A stretch of 64,000 nt of DNA from contig NZ_JBNJQR010000009.1 in NCBI RefSeq assembly GCF_050113715.1, positions 185,224 to 249,223 on the forward strand, given 5' to 3'. Source of the stretch: Brevibacillus_H ginsengisoli. GTDB lineage: Bacteria; Bacillota; Bacilli; Brevibacillales; Brevibacillaceae. A program made the translations under genes and the position numbers. Of this stretch, positions 7,213-15,978 are shown piece after piece. Each line of letters begins with the position of its first letter. Within the stretch, counting starts at the first letter, position 1. The notes below the pieces were generated by a model that did no database searches, was not told the DNA's origin, and was given only the letters and a program-made list of their open reading frames with translations.

Positions 7213-8601
7213 ATGACGATGGATTCAACGAAACGCAATGTCTTTATCGCGTTGATGGTTGCGACGTTTTTAACCGCAATTGATACCACCATTATTAGTA
7301 CGGCGATGGCAACTATCATCCGCGATTTAGGACAAAGCGAGTATATTTCATGGGTGTTCTCCATTTACTTGCTGACAGCGGCAGTGACGACGCCTATTTA
7401 TGGGAAGTTGGCTGACTTGTTTGGCCGTAAGCGGATTTTTTTATTTGGTATTATTCTGTTTGTCCTTGGGTCGTTTCTCTGTGGACTATCCCAATCGATG
7501 ATTCAATTGATGATCTTTCGGGCGATTCAAGGCTTGGGGGCCGGGGCGGTACAGCCGATTACCATGACGATTATCGGAGACATCTTTACACAGGAAGAGC
7601 GAGCCAAGCTAATGGGCCTATTCGGAGCCGTTTGGGGAATAGCCGGAATTGTTGGGCCGCTGGTTGGCGGTTTTTTTGTGGATTTTGTTTCCTGGCATTG
7701 GATTTTTTATATCAACATTCCGGTTGGCTTTGTTTCGATTTTGTTGATCTCGAAATTCTTCCATGAACAAATTCATAAGAAACAGGTGTATATCGATTAT
7801 CCTGGCGTTGTGCTGTTCTCGATCAGTATTGGATTGTTTCTGTATACCCTATTGTCTAGCGGGGAAACAGGAAGCTCGCAGGTGTCAGGCTCATCGCTTG
7901 TTCCTGTATTGATTAGTGCGGTGTTGTTCGCTGTTTTTCTACAGGTGGAAAAGCGAGCCAAAGAACCAATGCTTCCGCTTCGCCTGTACAAAAGCAAGCT
8001 GATGACGATTTCACAAGCTGTCTCATTTGTCCAGAGTGTGGTGTTAATCGGGACTTCGGCATACTTGCCGATCTGGATTCAGGACATTCAAGGTCATTCC
8101 GCCACTTACTCCGGGTTCACCCTACTTCCGATGTCTATCGGTTGGCCTGTGGCAGCTTCTATTGGTGGTCGAATCCTGATCAAATCCGGGTATAAACTTG
8201 CCTCCATCATCGGATCGATCATTATGATTCTAGGCAGCGGGTGGATATCGATCATTACTCCTGACAGTCCACAATGGATGATTCCAGTTGCCATGTTTGT
8301 TTTGGGATTAGGCTTTGGATTCACAGTGACCTCCATTACCATTGCTGTTCAGAGCAGCGTAACGTGGCAACAGCGCGGTGTAGCTGTTGGATCTCTCCAG
8401 TTTGTGCGAACCATGGGGCAAACGGTTGGGGTAGCTGTGCTTGGGGCGGTATTTAACAGCTATATGACAAGCATTCAACTGTCGGCCAAACCATTAGGAT
8501 TGGAATCAGTTTTTGATATCATGTTCTATTGTGCGGTGCTAGGATTGTTGATCGCTATCGCTTTGCCAAAACATGCAGAGCAAGTGGAGCAGGGAACCTA
8601 A
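7213..8601 (+). CDS. MFS drug transporter, DHA2 (14-TM, EmrB/QacA) family
   Basis: A 462-aa proton-coupled multidrug efflux protein. The DHA2 motif A GKLADLFGRKRIF lies near residue 64, motif C-like GIAGIVGPLVGGFF near 140, and about 14 hydrophobic segments are seen. The start ATG 7213 has GGAG about ten bases upstream; ATG 7219 is an alternative. It is a single gene with its own promoter, 5' hairpin and terminator and no regulator gene attached. Substrates cannot be inferred. Confidence 0.88.
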   Translation: MTMDSTKRNVFIALMVATFLTAIDTTIISTAMATIIRDLGQSEYISWVFSIYLLTAAVTTPIYGKLADLFGRKRIFLFGIILFVLGSFLCGLSQSMIQLMIFRAIQGLGAGAVQPITMTIIGDIFTQEERAKLMGLFGAVWGIAGIVGPLVGGFFVDFVSWHWIFYINIPVGFVSILLISKFFHEQIHKKQVYIDYPGVVLFSISIGLFLYTLLSSGETGSSQVSGSSLVPVLISAVLFAVFLQVEKRAKEPMLPLRLYKSKLMTISQAVSFVQSVVLIGTSAYLPIWIQDIQGHSATYSGFTLLPMSIGWPVAASIGGRILIKSGYKLASIIGSIIMILGSGWISIITPDSPQWMIPVAMFVLGLGFGFTVTSITIAVQSSVTWQQRGVAVGSLQFVRTMGQTVGVAVLGAVFNSYMTSIQLSAKPLGLESVFDIMFYCAVLGLLIAIALPKHAEQVEQGT

Positions 8602-8628
8602 GACTAATAAACCTTCACCGAAAAGCAA

Positions 8629-8668
8629 AGACCGTAACAGCTGTTTGGCTAGTTACGGTCTTTTTAAT
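8629..8668 (+). terminator. Rho-independent terminator
   Basis: AGACCGTAAC (8629-8638) pairs with GTTACGGTCT (8652-8661) followed by TTTT; A-rich on the left, so it may also serve the convergent gene. Confidence 0.85.
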
Positions 8669-8680
8669 GGAGAGTTGATC

Positions 8681-9691
8681 TTATTGAGGATTTTCAGTTC
8701 GAAAAGGACTGAAAAAATCCTTGGGAATCTTAGACTCAAAACGCAGGACCTTGCCTGTTGTCGGGTGCGCGAAGGATAAAACATGCGCATGAAGCCCCAG
8801 TCTGCCAATGGTTTTGGTTCGGGAACCGTACTTCTTGTCCCCTACGATCGGATGACCAATATCCTGCATGTGCACGCGAATTTGGTTTTTGCGTCCAGTT
8901 TCCAGGTTTACTTGAAGCAAGGAATACTCGCGATTGGATTCCAGCACTTTGTAGTGGGTGACGGCATGCTGACCGTCGTTGGGATAAGGGCTGGAGTACA
9001 TTTTTAAGGTTTTGCTTTCTTTTAACCAGGAGGAAATGGTGTCTTCCTTTTTCTTAACCATTCCTTCGACCAGCGCGATGTAGGTACGTTCCTGCACGGT
9101 GTCCTTCCAGGAATTCTGTAAGGCCTGCTGAATTTCTTTGCTCTTGGCGAACATCATGACACCAGAGGTTTCCCGGTCCAATCGGTGCACAATAAAGACA
9201 CGGTTGTCTGGATTCTCTCTCTTGACGTGGGCCATGAGCTGGTTATAAGCCGTCAGTTCGTTCTCATCATCAGCCGCGATGGATAACAGGCCTGCTTCCT
9301 TACGAATCACGATCACATCATGATCTTCATGGAGGATGGTAAGGCCCTTCATCTGCGGCTTCTCGATAATTTTTTCCTTACTGATCAAGACCTTTTGTCC
9401 AGGGTGCAAGGCATAGTTGTAGAGTGTGACTGGCTGATTGTTAACGAAAATCTGTCCACGGGCCAGCATGGATTTAATTGAATTACGTCCTTCATTCGTC
9501 ACGTGCTTCAGCAAGAATGGAAGCAGTTCCATGGGTTCGGTGACTTCATACGTTTTGATTTTCGGCTGGGCCTGCGCTTTAGGGGAAGGCACACTCCCTT
9601 TTGATCCTGCTTCACGCCCACGCGGCGTAGTGTCACGCATATGGGTCGGTTTGCTTTTTCCTTGGTTGGATTGGTTCGTCTTTTTATACAT
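8681..9691 (-). CDS. RluA-family pseudouridine synthase
   Basis: A 336-aa RNA-modifying enzyme that isomerises uridine to pseudouridine. An unusual basic, low-complexity N-terminal 45 residues precedes an S4-like segment (about 60-105) and the catalytic domain. The catalytic aspartate lies in HRLDRETSG near residue 168; LVEGMVKKK and the C-terminal LHAHVLSFAHP also match the family. The ATG has AGGAGG upstream. The exact rRNA or tRNA target is not determinable. It is convergent with the DHA2 transporter and alone on its strand. Confidence 0.9.
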   Translation of the reverse strand: MYKKTNQSNQGKSKPTHMRDTTPRGREAGSKGSVPSPKAQAQPKIKTYEVTEPMELLPFLLKHVTNEGRNSIKSMLARGQIFVNNQPVTLYNYALHPGQKVLISKEKIIEKPQMKGLTILHEDHDVIVIRKEAGLLSIAADDENELTAYNQLMAHVKRENPDNRVFIVHRLDRETSGVMMFAKSKEIQQALQNSWKDTVQERTYIALVEGMVKKKEDTISSWLKESKTLKMYSSPYPNDGQHAVTHYKVLESNREYSLLQVNLETGRKNQIRVHMQDIGHPIVGDKKYGSRTKTIGRLGLHAHVLSFAHPTTGKVLRFESKIPKDFFSPFRTENPQ

Positions 9692-9814
9692 GTGAGCAAC
9701 CTCCTACTGGTTGACGAATCTTGAATTCATTTCTCAATTGATTTGCTTTTTGCTATACTACTTAAAGGTTGTTCTTCCCATGCAACTGATAATGATAAGG
9801 GAGTGTTATGTACA

Positions 9815-10156
9815 ATGGAAAGCTTGTTCGAAAAAATGAAAGAATACCTCAATATGGATACGGAAATTTCCTTTGAGGAATTTGATCAGTACTATAAACA
9901 AGTCCTCGATTTTTTGGGTAAAGACTGGCAAAGCTTGAACGAAGAAGACAGTCTGAAAATCTTGTTCATTCTCGACAATATCAAGTCTAACGCCGATGAT
10001 CGCGCGAAACGCAAAGCGAAAGAAGTAAAGAAATATCAAAAAATGTCCGAGCGTACGAATATCTGGGTACAAGCAATGTTCAAGCGTCTGCGTGAAATGG
10101 GCTTAACCGACGAAGAGATCGGCAAGCGCTACGAAGAACTTTACGAAGCAGTGTAA
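9815..10156 (+). CDS. Conserved hypothetical protein, charged helical
   Basis: I do not recognise this 113-aa protein. It is acidic at the N-terminus (MESLFEKMKEYLNMDTEISFEEFD), then basic and mostly helical, with a lysine-rich patch near residues 65-75, and no membrane segment. The ATG 9815 is chosen because AAGGGAG lies 11 bases upstream and no other start fits; upstream in-frame extension to 9743 is AT-rich promoter sequence. It is followed at once by a terminator and by the first structured repeat copy. Confidence 0.7.
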   Translation: MESLFEKMKEYLNMDTEISFEEFDQYYKQVLDFLGKDWQSLNEEDSLKILFILDNIKSNADDRAKRKAKEVKKYQKMSERTNIWVQAMFKRLREMGLTDEEIGKRYEELYEAV

Positions 10157-10190
10157 GTGAATTGCCTTTAAGGTGATTCACTTTTTTTAT
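10157..10190 (+). terminator. Rho-independent terminator
   Basis: GTGAAT (10157-10162) pairs with ATTCAC (10176-10181) followed by seven T. It begins right after the stop codon. Confidence 0.85.
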
Positions 10191-10193
10191 GCT

Positions 10194-10457
10194 GGAATGA
10201 TTAATTGCTTTACAGAGGTAAAGTGATTAATCATTCCTTCCATTTGCGTAGCCCACCAAGAAAAGACTTCGTTCATTGAGTTCATTTTAAGCGAAACCCA
10301 GCGAAGAGAACGTAGGAAGGAAAAGAGTCGGGCATTCTTTACATCAGAGTGAGTAATCGCAGTGATTTTCTTGTCGACTCCCTTCCGTAGAGAACGGAGC
10401 GGACAGCAAATGCTACACGCGAGCTTAAACAGAACGTTAAGGGACGAAGTCTTTTCT
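10194..10457 (+). repeat. Structured repeat, copy 1 (candidate ncRNA)
   Basis: The 5' hairpin has arms 10194-10213 and 10218-10237 (20 bp, two G-U pairs, loop AGAG). The outer stem P1 pairs 10259-10272 with 10444-10457 (14 bp). P2 pairs TTTAAGC (10286-10292) with GCTTAAA (10423-10429). P3 pairs GGAAGG (10315-10320) plus GAGTCG (10325-10330) with CGACTC (10375-10380) plus CCTTCC (10381-10386). This is the most diverged of three copies, yet all stems are kept through paired changes. No ORF is supported inside it. Read as plus strand because all copies follow plus-strand terminators; the true strand of any transcript is unknown. Confidence 0.75.
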
Positions 10458-10528
10458 CCTCTATCGTATACTTTCCTGGCTAGAGCAGCAAAATAGACTC
10501 ATCATGCCATAACAAAGGAGAGTATAGT

Positions 10529-10687
10529 ATGCATTCCGCGAATTTCTATCATGCTTTACCTGACAAGGTATGCAGTGTCTGCCATGAAAAACTGCACGAA
10601 CAAGCCGAAGCTTATACCAACGTGTGTCCCTCCTGTTTGCACACGCACGGCCAAGTAGTAAAACCACTTAATTCTCATAAGAGCTAG
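10529..10687 (+). CDS. Small zinc-ribbon protein, YhfH-like
   Basis: A 52-aa ORF with AAAGGAG nine bases before the ATG. It contains CSVC and CPSC cysteine pairs separated by 14 residues with EQAEAY between them. This is the pattern of the small YhfH-type zinc-ribbon proteins of Bacillales. Function unknown. Its 3' end overlaps the left arm of its own terminator, and it sits between copies 1 and 2 of the structured repeat. Confidence 0.7.
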   Translation: MHSANFYHALPDKVCSVCHEKLHEQAEAYTNVCPSCLHTHGQVVKPLNSHKS

Positions 10688-10698
10688 GTGGTTTTTTT
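10661..10698 (+). terminator. Rho-independent terminator overlapping the gene end
   Basis: AAACCAC (10661-10667) pairs with GTGGTTT (10688-10694) followed by more T. The stop codon of the small zinc-ribbon gene is in the loop. Confidence 0.7.
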
Positions 10699-10708
10699 AT
10701 AATATCAG

Positions 10709-10985
10709 AAGTTTAATTGCTTTACAGTGGTAAAGTGATTAAACTTATCCGTTCGCGTAAGCCCATCTAGAAAAGACTTCGTCCACTTACAGTCTCCTTG
10801 GAAGTGATACCAAGCGACGTTTCAGCCCCCCGGTGAGAGGGGGAAGAACGGAGAAAGGGATAAGAGTCGCCACCAAACCCCTTTAGGGGCGCGAAGCGTT
10901 TGGCGACTCCCTTTCGTAGTGAAAGAGCGGACTTTCCTACTTCATTGTGAACTTCCACAGAGCGAAAAGGGACGAAGTCTTTTCT
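10709..10985 (+). repeat. Structured repeat, copy 2 (candidate ncRNA)
   Basis: The 5' hairpin has arms 10709-10725 and 10730-10746 (17 bp with two G-U pairs). The shared linker GCGTAAGCCCA (10755-10765) follows. P1 pairs 10769-10784 with 10970-10985 (16 bp, perfect). P2 pairs TGGAAGT (10799-10805) with ACTTCCA (10951-10957). P3 pairs GAAAGG (10853-10858) and GAGTCGCCA (10864-10872) with TGGCGACTC (10901-10909) and CCTTTC (10910-10915), enclosing CCCC-TTTA-GGGG (10878-10889). It directly follows the terminator of the zinc-ribbon gene. Confidence 0.8.
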
Positions 10986-11066
10986 TATCGGCATTGACAA
11001 GCTACCTTGCATAGTGTACCACAGATAAGAGACTAGCAAAAACTGCCGGACAGGAGAGGAGAGGTC

Positions 11067-11621
11067 ATGTTTCACCCGACGATTTATGACAATATCAAAG
11101 TGGTGCTGGAGGGGGCAGTCTATGATCGTGACTTGGAAGGCGCAATTGTCGTTCATTCACGAGCGGATATCGTGGACTTGGCTACGTTTAACCGATTGTT
11201 TCAGATTGAATTCAGCCTGTCGGAAGATGTGGACCCGGAGAAAAAAGTAACGGTAATGATGCAGCTAAAAACCCAGCTGGCTGACATTGCGAGCGAACAG
11301 TTGGAGCAATCATTAACAGATCACGTAGGCTGCACGATATGTCTTCACTTTTCGCTGAACATAACAGATGTGATGAAGGAAACCTACATCATCACTCAGA
11401 TTCTGAATGAAATCTGGGGGCATCGTCCGCATATCACGCAGGAAGTAAGCGCGCGGTTCGACGAGCATAGGCAACTGGAATGGCCTCCTTCGGTGTATAA
11501 AAACAGAATAACGCTGGACTTCCATCGCAAAATTGATGAGGGAAACATCGAGGATATTCATGATTTAGTGGAGCATTGTATTCAGTCCATTACGCGTCTG
11601 AATCAAGTAGTAGTTGACTAA
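11067..11621 (+). CDS. Hypothetical protein
   Basis: A 184-aa soluble protein I do not recognise. It has no signal peptide or membrane segment; it is acidic with alternating hydrophobic strands and helices, and a GCTICLHFS stretch near residue 87. A strong site, GGAGAGGAGAGG, precedes the ATG. A TTGACA box lies at 10994-10999, just past the second structured repeat, but the matching -10 (TACCAC) is weak. The next gene, bioY, has its own BirA-controlled promoter, so the two are probably not co-regulated. Confidence 0.7.
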   Translation: MFHPTIYDNIKVVLEGAVYDRDLEGAIVVHSRADIVDLATFNRLFQIEFSLSEDVDPEKKVTVMMQLKTQLADIASEQLEQSLTDHVGCTICLHFSLNITDVMKETYIITQILNEIWGHRPHITQEVSARFDEHRQLEWPPSVYKNRITLDFHRKIDEGNIEDIHDLVEHCIQSITRLNQVVVD

Positions 11622-11630
11622 AAGGATATA

Positions 11631-11659
11631 TGTTAACTTGAAATCTATAATAGTTGACA
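11631..11659 (+). promoter_or_regulatory. BirA operator (biotin repressor box)
   Basis: TGTTAAC-N15-GTTGACA is a textbook Firmicute BirA site. The right half contains the -35 box TTGACA (11654-11659); a weak -10 (TACTCT, 11677-11682) follows after 17 bases. Biotinyl-AMP-loaded BirA would shut off bioY. Confidence 0.85.
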
Positions 11660-11721
11660 AAAATATTACGCTGCCTTACTCTAGTGGAAAGAAAACTTCC
11701 AAGAGGATAGGTGATTTACTC

Positions 11722-12291
11722 GTGACCACAAGGAATTTAGTAATGGCAGCGCTGATGATTGCGTTGACAACAGTGCTTGGAATGCTCAAAATCTCATTCC
11801 CGTTCTTCAATGAAATCTCCATTACAGGTCAAACCTTGGGGGTTATGCTGGCTGGAGCTTTATTGGGGGCAAGGCTTGGCGGTTTAAGCATGGGAGCTTT
11901 TGTTATCTTGGTTGCGGTAGGAGCTCCACTTCTATCAGGCTTTACAGGTGGGATTGGCGTATTTGCAACTGCTCGCGGAGGATGGGTGCTTAGCTGGCCG
12001 ATTGCTGCGTATGCAATTGGATACTTGGTTGAGCGCAATTATTATACTTTACGTACATGGAAGGCATTCTTGATTACTCTGTTTGGTGGAATCATTGTTA
12101 TTTATGCGATTGGAATGCCGTACCAAGCTGCTCTGACCAATATCCCGTTAAGTGTGGTCATGGTGAAGTCGCTGATGTTTATTCCAGGGGATTTGATTAA
12201 AGCGTTCGTTGCCGCTTACCTTGCCGTTCGAATGCGAAACATCTATCCGCTGATTAAACCGACAACACTTCAGGAAAATAAAGCTGCATAG
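11722..12291 (+). CDS. bioY: Biotin transporter BioY (ECF S component)
   Basis: A 189-aa, six-helix substrate-binding subunit of a biotin ECF transporter. Typical segments are GQTLGVMLAGALLGARLGGLSM, in two runs around residues 35-58, and GGIGVFATARGGWVLSWPIAAY. I choose the GTG at 11722, with AGGTGA seven bases upstream. The longer reading from 11614 would run through the BirA operator and promoter, and 189 aa is the usual family size. It works with a shared EcfAAT module encoded elsewhere. Regulation by BirA is supported by the operator. Confidence 0.92.
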   Translation: MTTRNLVMAALMIALTTVLGMLKISFPFFNEISITGQTLGVMLAGALLGARLGGLSMGAFVILVAVGAPLLSGFTGGIGVFATARGGWVLSWPIAAYAIGYLVERNYYTLRTWKAFLITLFGGIIVIYAIGMPYQAALTNIPLSVVMVKSLMFIPGDLIKAFVAAYLAVRMRNIYPLIKPTTLQENKAA

Positions 12292-12314
12292 TAGGAAGAC
12301 AAAGAGAAGATAAA

Positions 12315-12344
12315 AGGTTTGCTTACGAAGCAAGCCTTTTTTTG
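12315..12344 (+). terminator. Rho-independent terminator
   Basis: AGGTTTGCTT pairs with AAGCAAGCCT, followed by TTTTTTT, downstream of bioY. Confidence 0.88.
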
Positions 12345-12390
12345 GTAAACGGATACAAAATAAGTTGCATTAGCATTCGGGAGGATTTTG

Positions 12391-13563
12391 ATGAATCGAA
12401 CACCGGTAGTCGTTTATGCGAAGCGTACACCAATCGGAAAAGTTGGCGGAATGCTAAAGGAGCTTGAACCGGAACAATTGATTGCCCCTCTCATAGAAGA
12501 TGCCGTTACCCATTGTGCGTTGTCTCCAGGGGAGATCGATGAGGTGATATTAGGGAATGCGGTGGGGCCAGGGGGCAATCTCGCGCGTCTAGCTTTATTG
12601 ACCGCCCAATTACCTGCAGAAGTCCCGGGTGTAACCGTTGATCGGCAATGTGGTTCGGGATTGGAGGCGGTGATCATGGCGTGCAGGATGATCCAGGCCG
12701 GAGCGGGAGAGATTTATCTGGCAGGTGGGGTGGAGAGTACCAGCAGGGCACCATGGAGGATCGAGAAACCCGTTCAACTATATGGCAAATCTCCTCGATT
12801 CTATGGACGAGCCCGATTTTCACCCGACGAGATTGGTGATCCGGAGATGGGAGAAGCCGCAGAGAATGTAGCCGATCAGTATGGTATCTCTCGCAAAAAG
12901 CAGGATGAGTGGGCGCTTGGGTCCCATCAAAAAGCAATCCAGGCTATGAACCAAGGCGTGTTTGAGCCGTTCATCGTGCCAATGAAGACACGGGAAGGCT
13001 GGATCAAGACAGACGAATGCCCGCGTCCTGATACGAGTTTGGAAAAGCTCTCCCGATTACGTCCGATCTTTCGAGAGGGGGGCACAGTTACCGCTGGAAA
13101 TGCGTGCCCAATAAACGATGGGGCCGCTTTAACGGTGATCATGAGTGAAGCCAAGGCTCGTGAACATGGACTGCTTCCAGTTCTTCGCTTTGTGGATTCT
13201 GTCTCCGTTGGGATCGATCCGCATATTCTCGGGGCAGGACCAATTCCTGCAGTTCGTCGACTCTTGCAAAAGACAGGGATTACCATTGACGAACTGGCGA
13301 GAATTGAGTTTAACGAAGCGTTTGCCTCTCAGGTGGTAGCGTGTGTAGAAGAACTTGGATTGCCGCCAGAACGAGTCAATCCAGATGGTGGCGCGATAGC
13401 GTTGGGTCACCCTTATGGGGCATCCGGGGCGATATTGGTCACGCATCTGGCGCATGGCATGAAGAGGGAAGGGGCGTCTTTTCTACGCTATGGCTTGGCT
13501 ACATTGGGAATTGGCGGCGGGCTTGGTCTGGCGGTCTGTTTTGAGCGGGTGAGTGATCAATGA
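12391..13563 (+). CDS. Acyl-CoA thiolase / acetyl-CoA acyltransferase
   Basis: A 390-aa thiolase that cleaves 3-ketoacyl-CoA or condenses acetyl-CoA. The nucleophilic cysteine is in DRQCGSGLEA near residue 88; NEAFASQV, the histidine in GGAIALGHPYGASGA and the second cysteine in GLAVCFER complete the active site. The start is ATG 12391 with GGGAGGA upstream. Its stop overlaps the next start (ATGA), so it is translationally coupled with the acyl-CoA ligase. With the next three genes it forms a thiolase, ligase, MaoC hydratase and SDR set, a degradative acyl-CoA module. Confidence 0.92.
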   Translation: MNRTPVVVYAKRTPIGKVGGMLKELEPEQLIAPLIEDAVTHCALSPGEIDEVILGNAVGPGGNLARLALLTAQLPAEVPGVTVDRQCGSGLEAVIMACRMIQAGAGEIYLAGGVESTSRAPWRIEKPVQLYGKSPRFYGRARFSPDEIGDPEMGEAAENVADQYGISRKKQDEWALGSHQKAIQAMNQGVFEPFIVPMKTREGWIKTDECPRPDTSLEKLSRLRPIFREGGTVTAGNACPINDGAALTVIMSEAKAREHGLLPVLRFVDSVSVGIDPHILGAGPIPAVRRLLQKTGITIDELARIEFNEAFASQVVACVEELGLPPERVNPDGGAIALGHPYGASGAILVTHLAHGMKREGASFLRYGLATLGIGGGLGLAVCFERVSDQ

Positions 13564-15080
13564 GTGAAGTGAAGGTTCATCATTCCCGAACGATTCTGCA
13601 TGGTGTGTGGCAACAAGCAAGCCAGCAACCTGATCGAATGGCTGTAAGGATGGGCACGATTGGCTATACCTATCAGCAGTTGATTGAGCGAAGTGAACGA
13701 ATTGCTCAAATGATTGGCGCGCGCAACCTGGCGAGACAACGAATTGGGCTTTATCTTTCCAATCATCCTGATTTTCTGTGTGCCTTCTATGGTTGTGTAA
13801 GAGCAGGCGCTATAGCGGTTCCTCTCCCTGCTGACCTTTTACGTGAGCAACTAGATGACTACAAAAAGCATCTGAATCTGACAGAAGTATGGGATCATGA
13901 AACGGTTGATGAGTATCTTGAGGAAAAGTCTCATGAGAATCAGCCAACTGTTTTTGAACACCAACCTAACGTCAAACAGATAAGTGCAGACGGACTATTT
14001 TACATGGCGGTTTCCTCTGGTTCGACTGGCAGACCCAAAGGAATCTTGCGCAATCATCGTTCGTGGGTGATCAGCTTTGACGCTATGTATGAAGCGTTTG
14101 GCATTGGATTGGAAGATACGATGCTGATACCAGGTCCTTTGCATTACTCCGCTTCTCTGATCGCAGCGTTGCAAGTGCTGGACCGAGGAGGAGAGGTTGT
14201 TCTACTGCCTTTTTTTCAAGCGGAATCCGTTATGGATCAACTGCTAAGCGGACAGATTACGTCAACTTTTCTTGTGCCGACGATGATTGCCAAGCTGCTC
14301 TCCATGCTTGCTGATCAAACACAGATGACTCCAATTTTTCGTACACTTCCGTTAAAGATTGTGTCAGCGGGTGCCAAGCTCGATCTGACTTTAAAAAAAG
14401 CGTGGCTCTCCTGCTTCAAGCAATCACAGCTTTATGAATACTACGGGGCGGCAGAGCTTAGCTTTGTCAGCTATATTTCTCCTGATGATCAGCTTACGGT
14501 CGGGAACAGCGTCGGCAAAGCGTTTCCGCAAACAAAGCTGGTGATTCGCAGTGATGCCGGAAAGCTATGTGAAGTCGGAGAAGTTGGAGAAGTGTACGTC
14601 CAAAGTGAGATGATCGCCCAAGCCTATGGACATCAGGTAGCGGAGAAGTTTCTATTGCCGCAAGAAGGATACTACACAGTGGGGGACATGGGGTACCTGG
14701 ATAAAGCGGGTTATTTGTTTTTGACGGGTCGCAAACAGGATATGATCCTGCGTGGAGGAGTCAATATCTATCCTTTAGAAATTGAGCGCGTACTCAATCA
14801 GCACCTAAATGTGGCAGAAGTGGTTGTTCTAGGGATACCAGACCAAGTAATGGGAGAGTGTATCGTCGCCGCTATTGTCGAATCTAACCAAGAAGAAAGG
14901 AAACCTTCTGAAGTGAAGCTAATGACTCGTCAGGAGTCCAAGTTCCATTCATGGGTGAGACACCATCTTCAGCAGTCACGCTGGCCGGATTACTATCTGA
15001 TCGTTGAGCAGCTTCCGCTAGGCTCTGCGGGAAAAGCAGACAAAGAGACGCTTCGCAACTGGATTGTTACGTCTAAATAA
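13560..15080 (+). CDS. Acyl-CoA synthetase (AMP-forming)
   Basis: A 506-aa member of the ANL adenylating superfamily that activates a carboxylic acid to its CoA thioester with ATP. The P-loop AVSSGSTGRPKGIL lies near residue 150, YYGAAELSF near 300 and TGRKQDMILRGGVNIYPLE near 390. The C-terminal lysine motif GSAGKADKETLR is at about 490. The substrate, fatty or aromatic acid, is not clear from sequence. It overlaps the thiolase by four bases (ATGA) and lies 36 bases before the MaoC gene. Confidence 0.92.
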   Translation: MSEVKVHHSRTILHGVWQQASQQPDRMAVRMGTIGYTYQQLIERSERIAQMIGARNLARQRIGLYLSNHPDFLCAFYGCVRAGAIAVPLPADLLREQLDDYKKHLNLTEVWDHETVDEYLEEKSHENQPTVFEHQPNVKQISADGLFYMAVSSGSTGRPKGILRNHRSWVISFDAMYEAFGIGLEDTMLIPGPLHYSASLIAALQVLDRGGEVVLLPFFQAESVMDQLLSGQITSTFLVPTMIAKLLSMLADQTQMTPIFRTLPLKIVSAGAKLDLTLKKAWLSCFKQSQLYEYYGAAELSFVSYISPDDQLTVGNSVGKAFPQTKLVIRSDAGKLCEVGEVGEVYVQSEMIAQAYGHQVAEKFLLPQEGYYTVGDMGYLDKAGYLFLTGRKQDMILRGGVNIYPLEIERVLNQHLNVAEVVVLGIPDQVMGECIVAAIVESNQEERKPSEVKLMTRQESKFHSWVRHHLQQSRWPDYYLIVEQLPLGSAGKADKETLRNWIVTSK

Positions 15081-15116
15081 AATCAACACCATGCCATGGA
15101 GTAGGAGAGAAAGAGC

Positions 15117-15950
15117 ATGAATCAGTGGAACCCGTCGAAGATCTATCGCGGCCTTGTTACCAATGATTTTCACGTAAATGTCACCGAAACCCAAGTGAAG
15201 AGCTTTGCCAAAGCGGTGGAATGGCCGTTAGATCACGGGCTTCCGCCGACGTTACCTATTACTTTTTGGCAGCATTCGTATCCGGAATGGCTTAAGAATT
15301 GTCCCTTACCGCAATTACTAAAAGAACAAAACTTCATTTACGAGAAGCCCTTACGAATCGGGATCTCCTATCGGTGCCGAATTGAGTGTGCAGAAGCCTA
15401 TTATGTGCAAACGCCAAAGAATAAGGTTTACCTCGCCCTTCTTCATCGTTTGATTGGAGAGGAGGGAGATGAGCGTGTGTTTATAGCAGATACACTACTA
15501 TATCTGCCAGTTTCAGAGCCAATAGCTACAGAAGTGATAAGGGAGCCTGTATATGAGTTGGCATCACAGGGGATGAAGCTACAGTCCTCATTGATAAAGC
15601 GCATAACAACTGAAGCCATTCGTGAGTATGCCTACGCGTCAGGAGACACACAAGCCATTCATCTGGAAGAGGCAGCGGCTCAAGCGGCAGGATTTCCTGC
15701 TGTATTGGCTCATGGGATGTACGGGATGGGATTGTCCATATCTTCTGAAACGGTGCTGACAGATAAGAGATTAGTCTCTTATCATATGCGTTTTCTGGCT
15801 CCAATTTTTGCGGGAGATCAGGTTCAATTCTCTATTTATTCGGGTGAAGACAAAGCTTCCAACGGCCAGAGTGAACAGAGCTTCAAGTTGGTTGGCTGTT
15901 CCTCTCGAACGGGTAAGCCAGTCTATGTCGGAAAAATCAAGGTTACCTAG
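15117..15950 (+). CDS. MaoC-like enoyl-CoA hydratase, two hot-dog domains
   Basis: A 277-aa double hot-dog protein. The C-terminal half carries the (R)-specific hydratase signature, YASGDTQAIHLEEAAAQAAG followed by AVLAHGMYGMG, with the catalytic Asp and His. The N-terminal half resembles the FAS1-like dehydratase partner domain. It would hydrate 2-enoyl-CoA to (R)-3-hydroxyacyl-CoA. The RBS AGGAGAG precedes the ATG. In this operon it pairs with an SDR that could oxidise the (R)-alcohol. Confidence 0.85.
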   Translation: MNQWNPSKIYRGLVTNDFHVNVTETQVKSFAKAVEWPLDHGLPPTLPITFWQHSYPEWLKNCPLPQLLKEQNFIYEKPLRIGISYRCRIECAEAYYVQTPKNKVYLALLHRLIGEEGDERVFIADTLLYLPVSEPIATEVIREPVYELASQGMKLQSSLIKRITTEAIREYAYASGDTQAIHLEEAAAQAAGFPAVLAHGMYGMGLSISSETVLTDKRLVSYHMRFLAPIFAGDQVQFSIYSGEDKASNGQSEQSFKLVGCSSRTGKPVYVGKIKVT

Positions 15951-15978
15951 AAATTGAAAGAAGAGAGGAACAAACCAG

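Noticed and set aside
10259..10457. Reading the structured repeat as a simple MITE with P1 as terminal inverted repeats
   Set aside because: Conserved sequence (linker and hairpin) extends outside P1 on the left, internal stems covary, and no target-site duplication is seen. A mobile origin is still possible.
10767..11156. A 129-codon minus-strand frame over structured repeat copy 2
   Set aside because: It covers the repeat stems and the start of the next gene, and similar frames in copy 3 (41767-42027 and 41780-42073) arise only from the shared repeat sequence.
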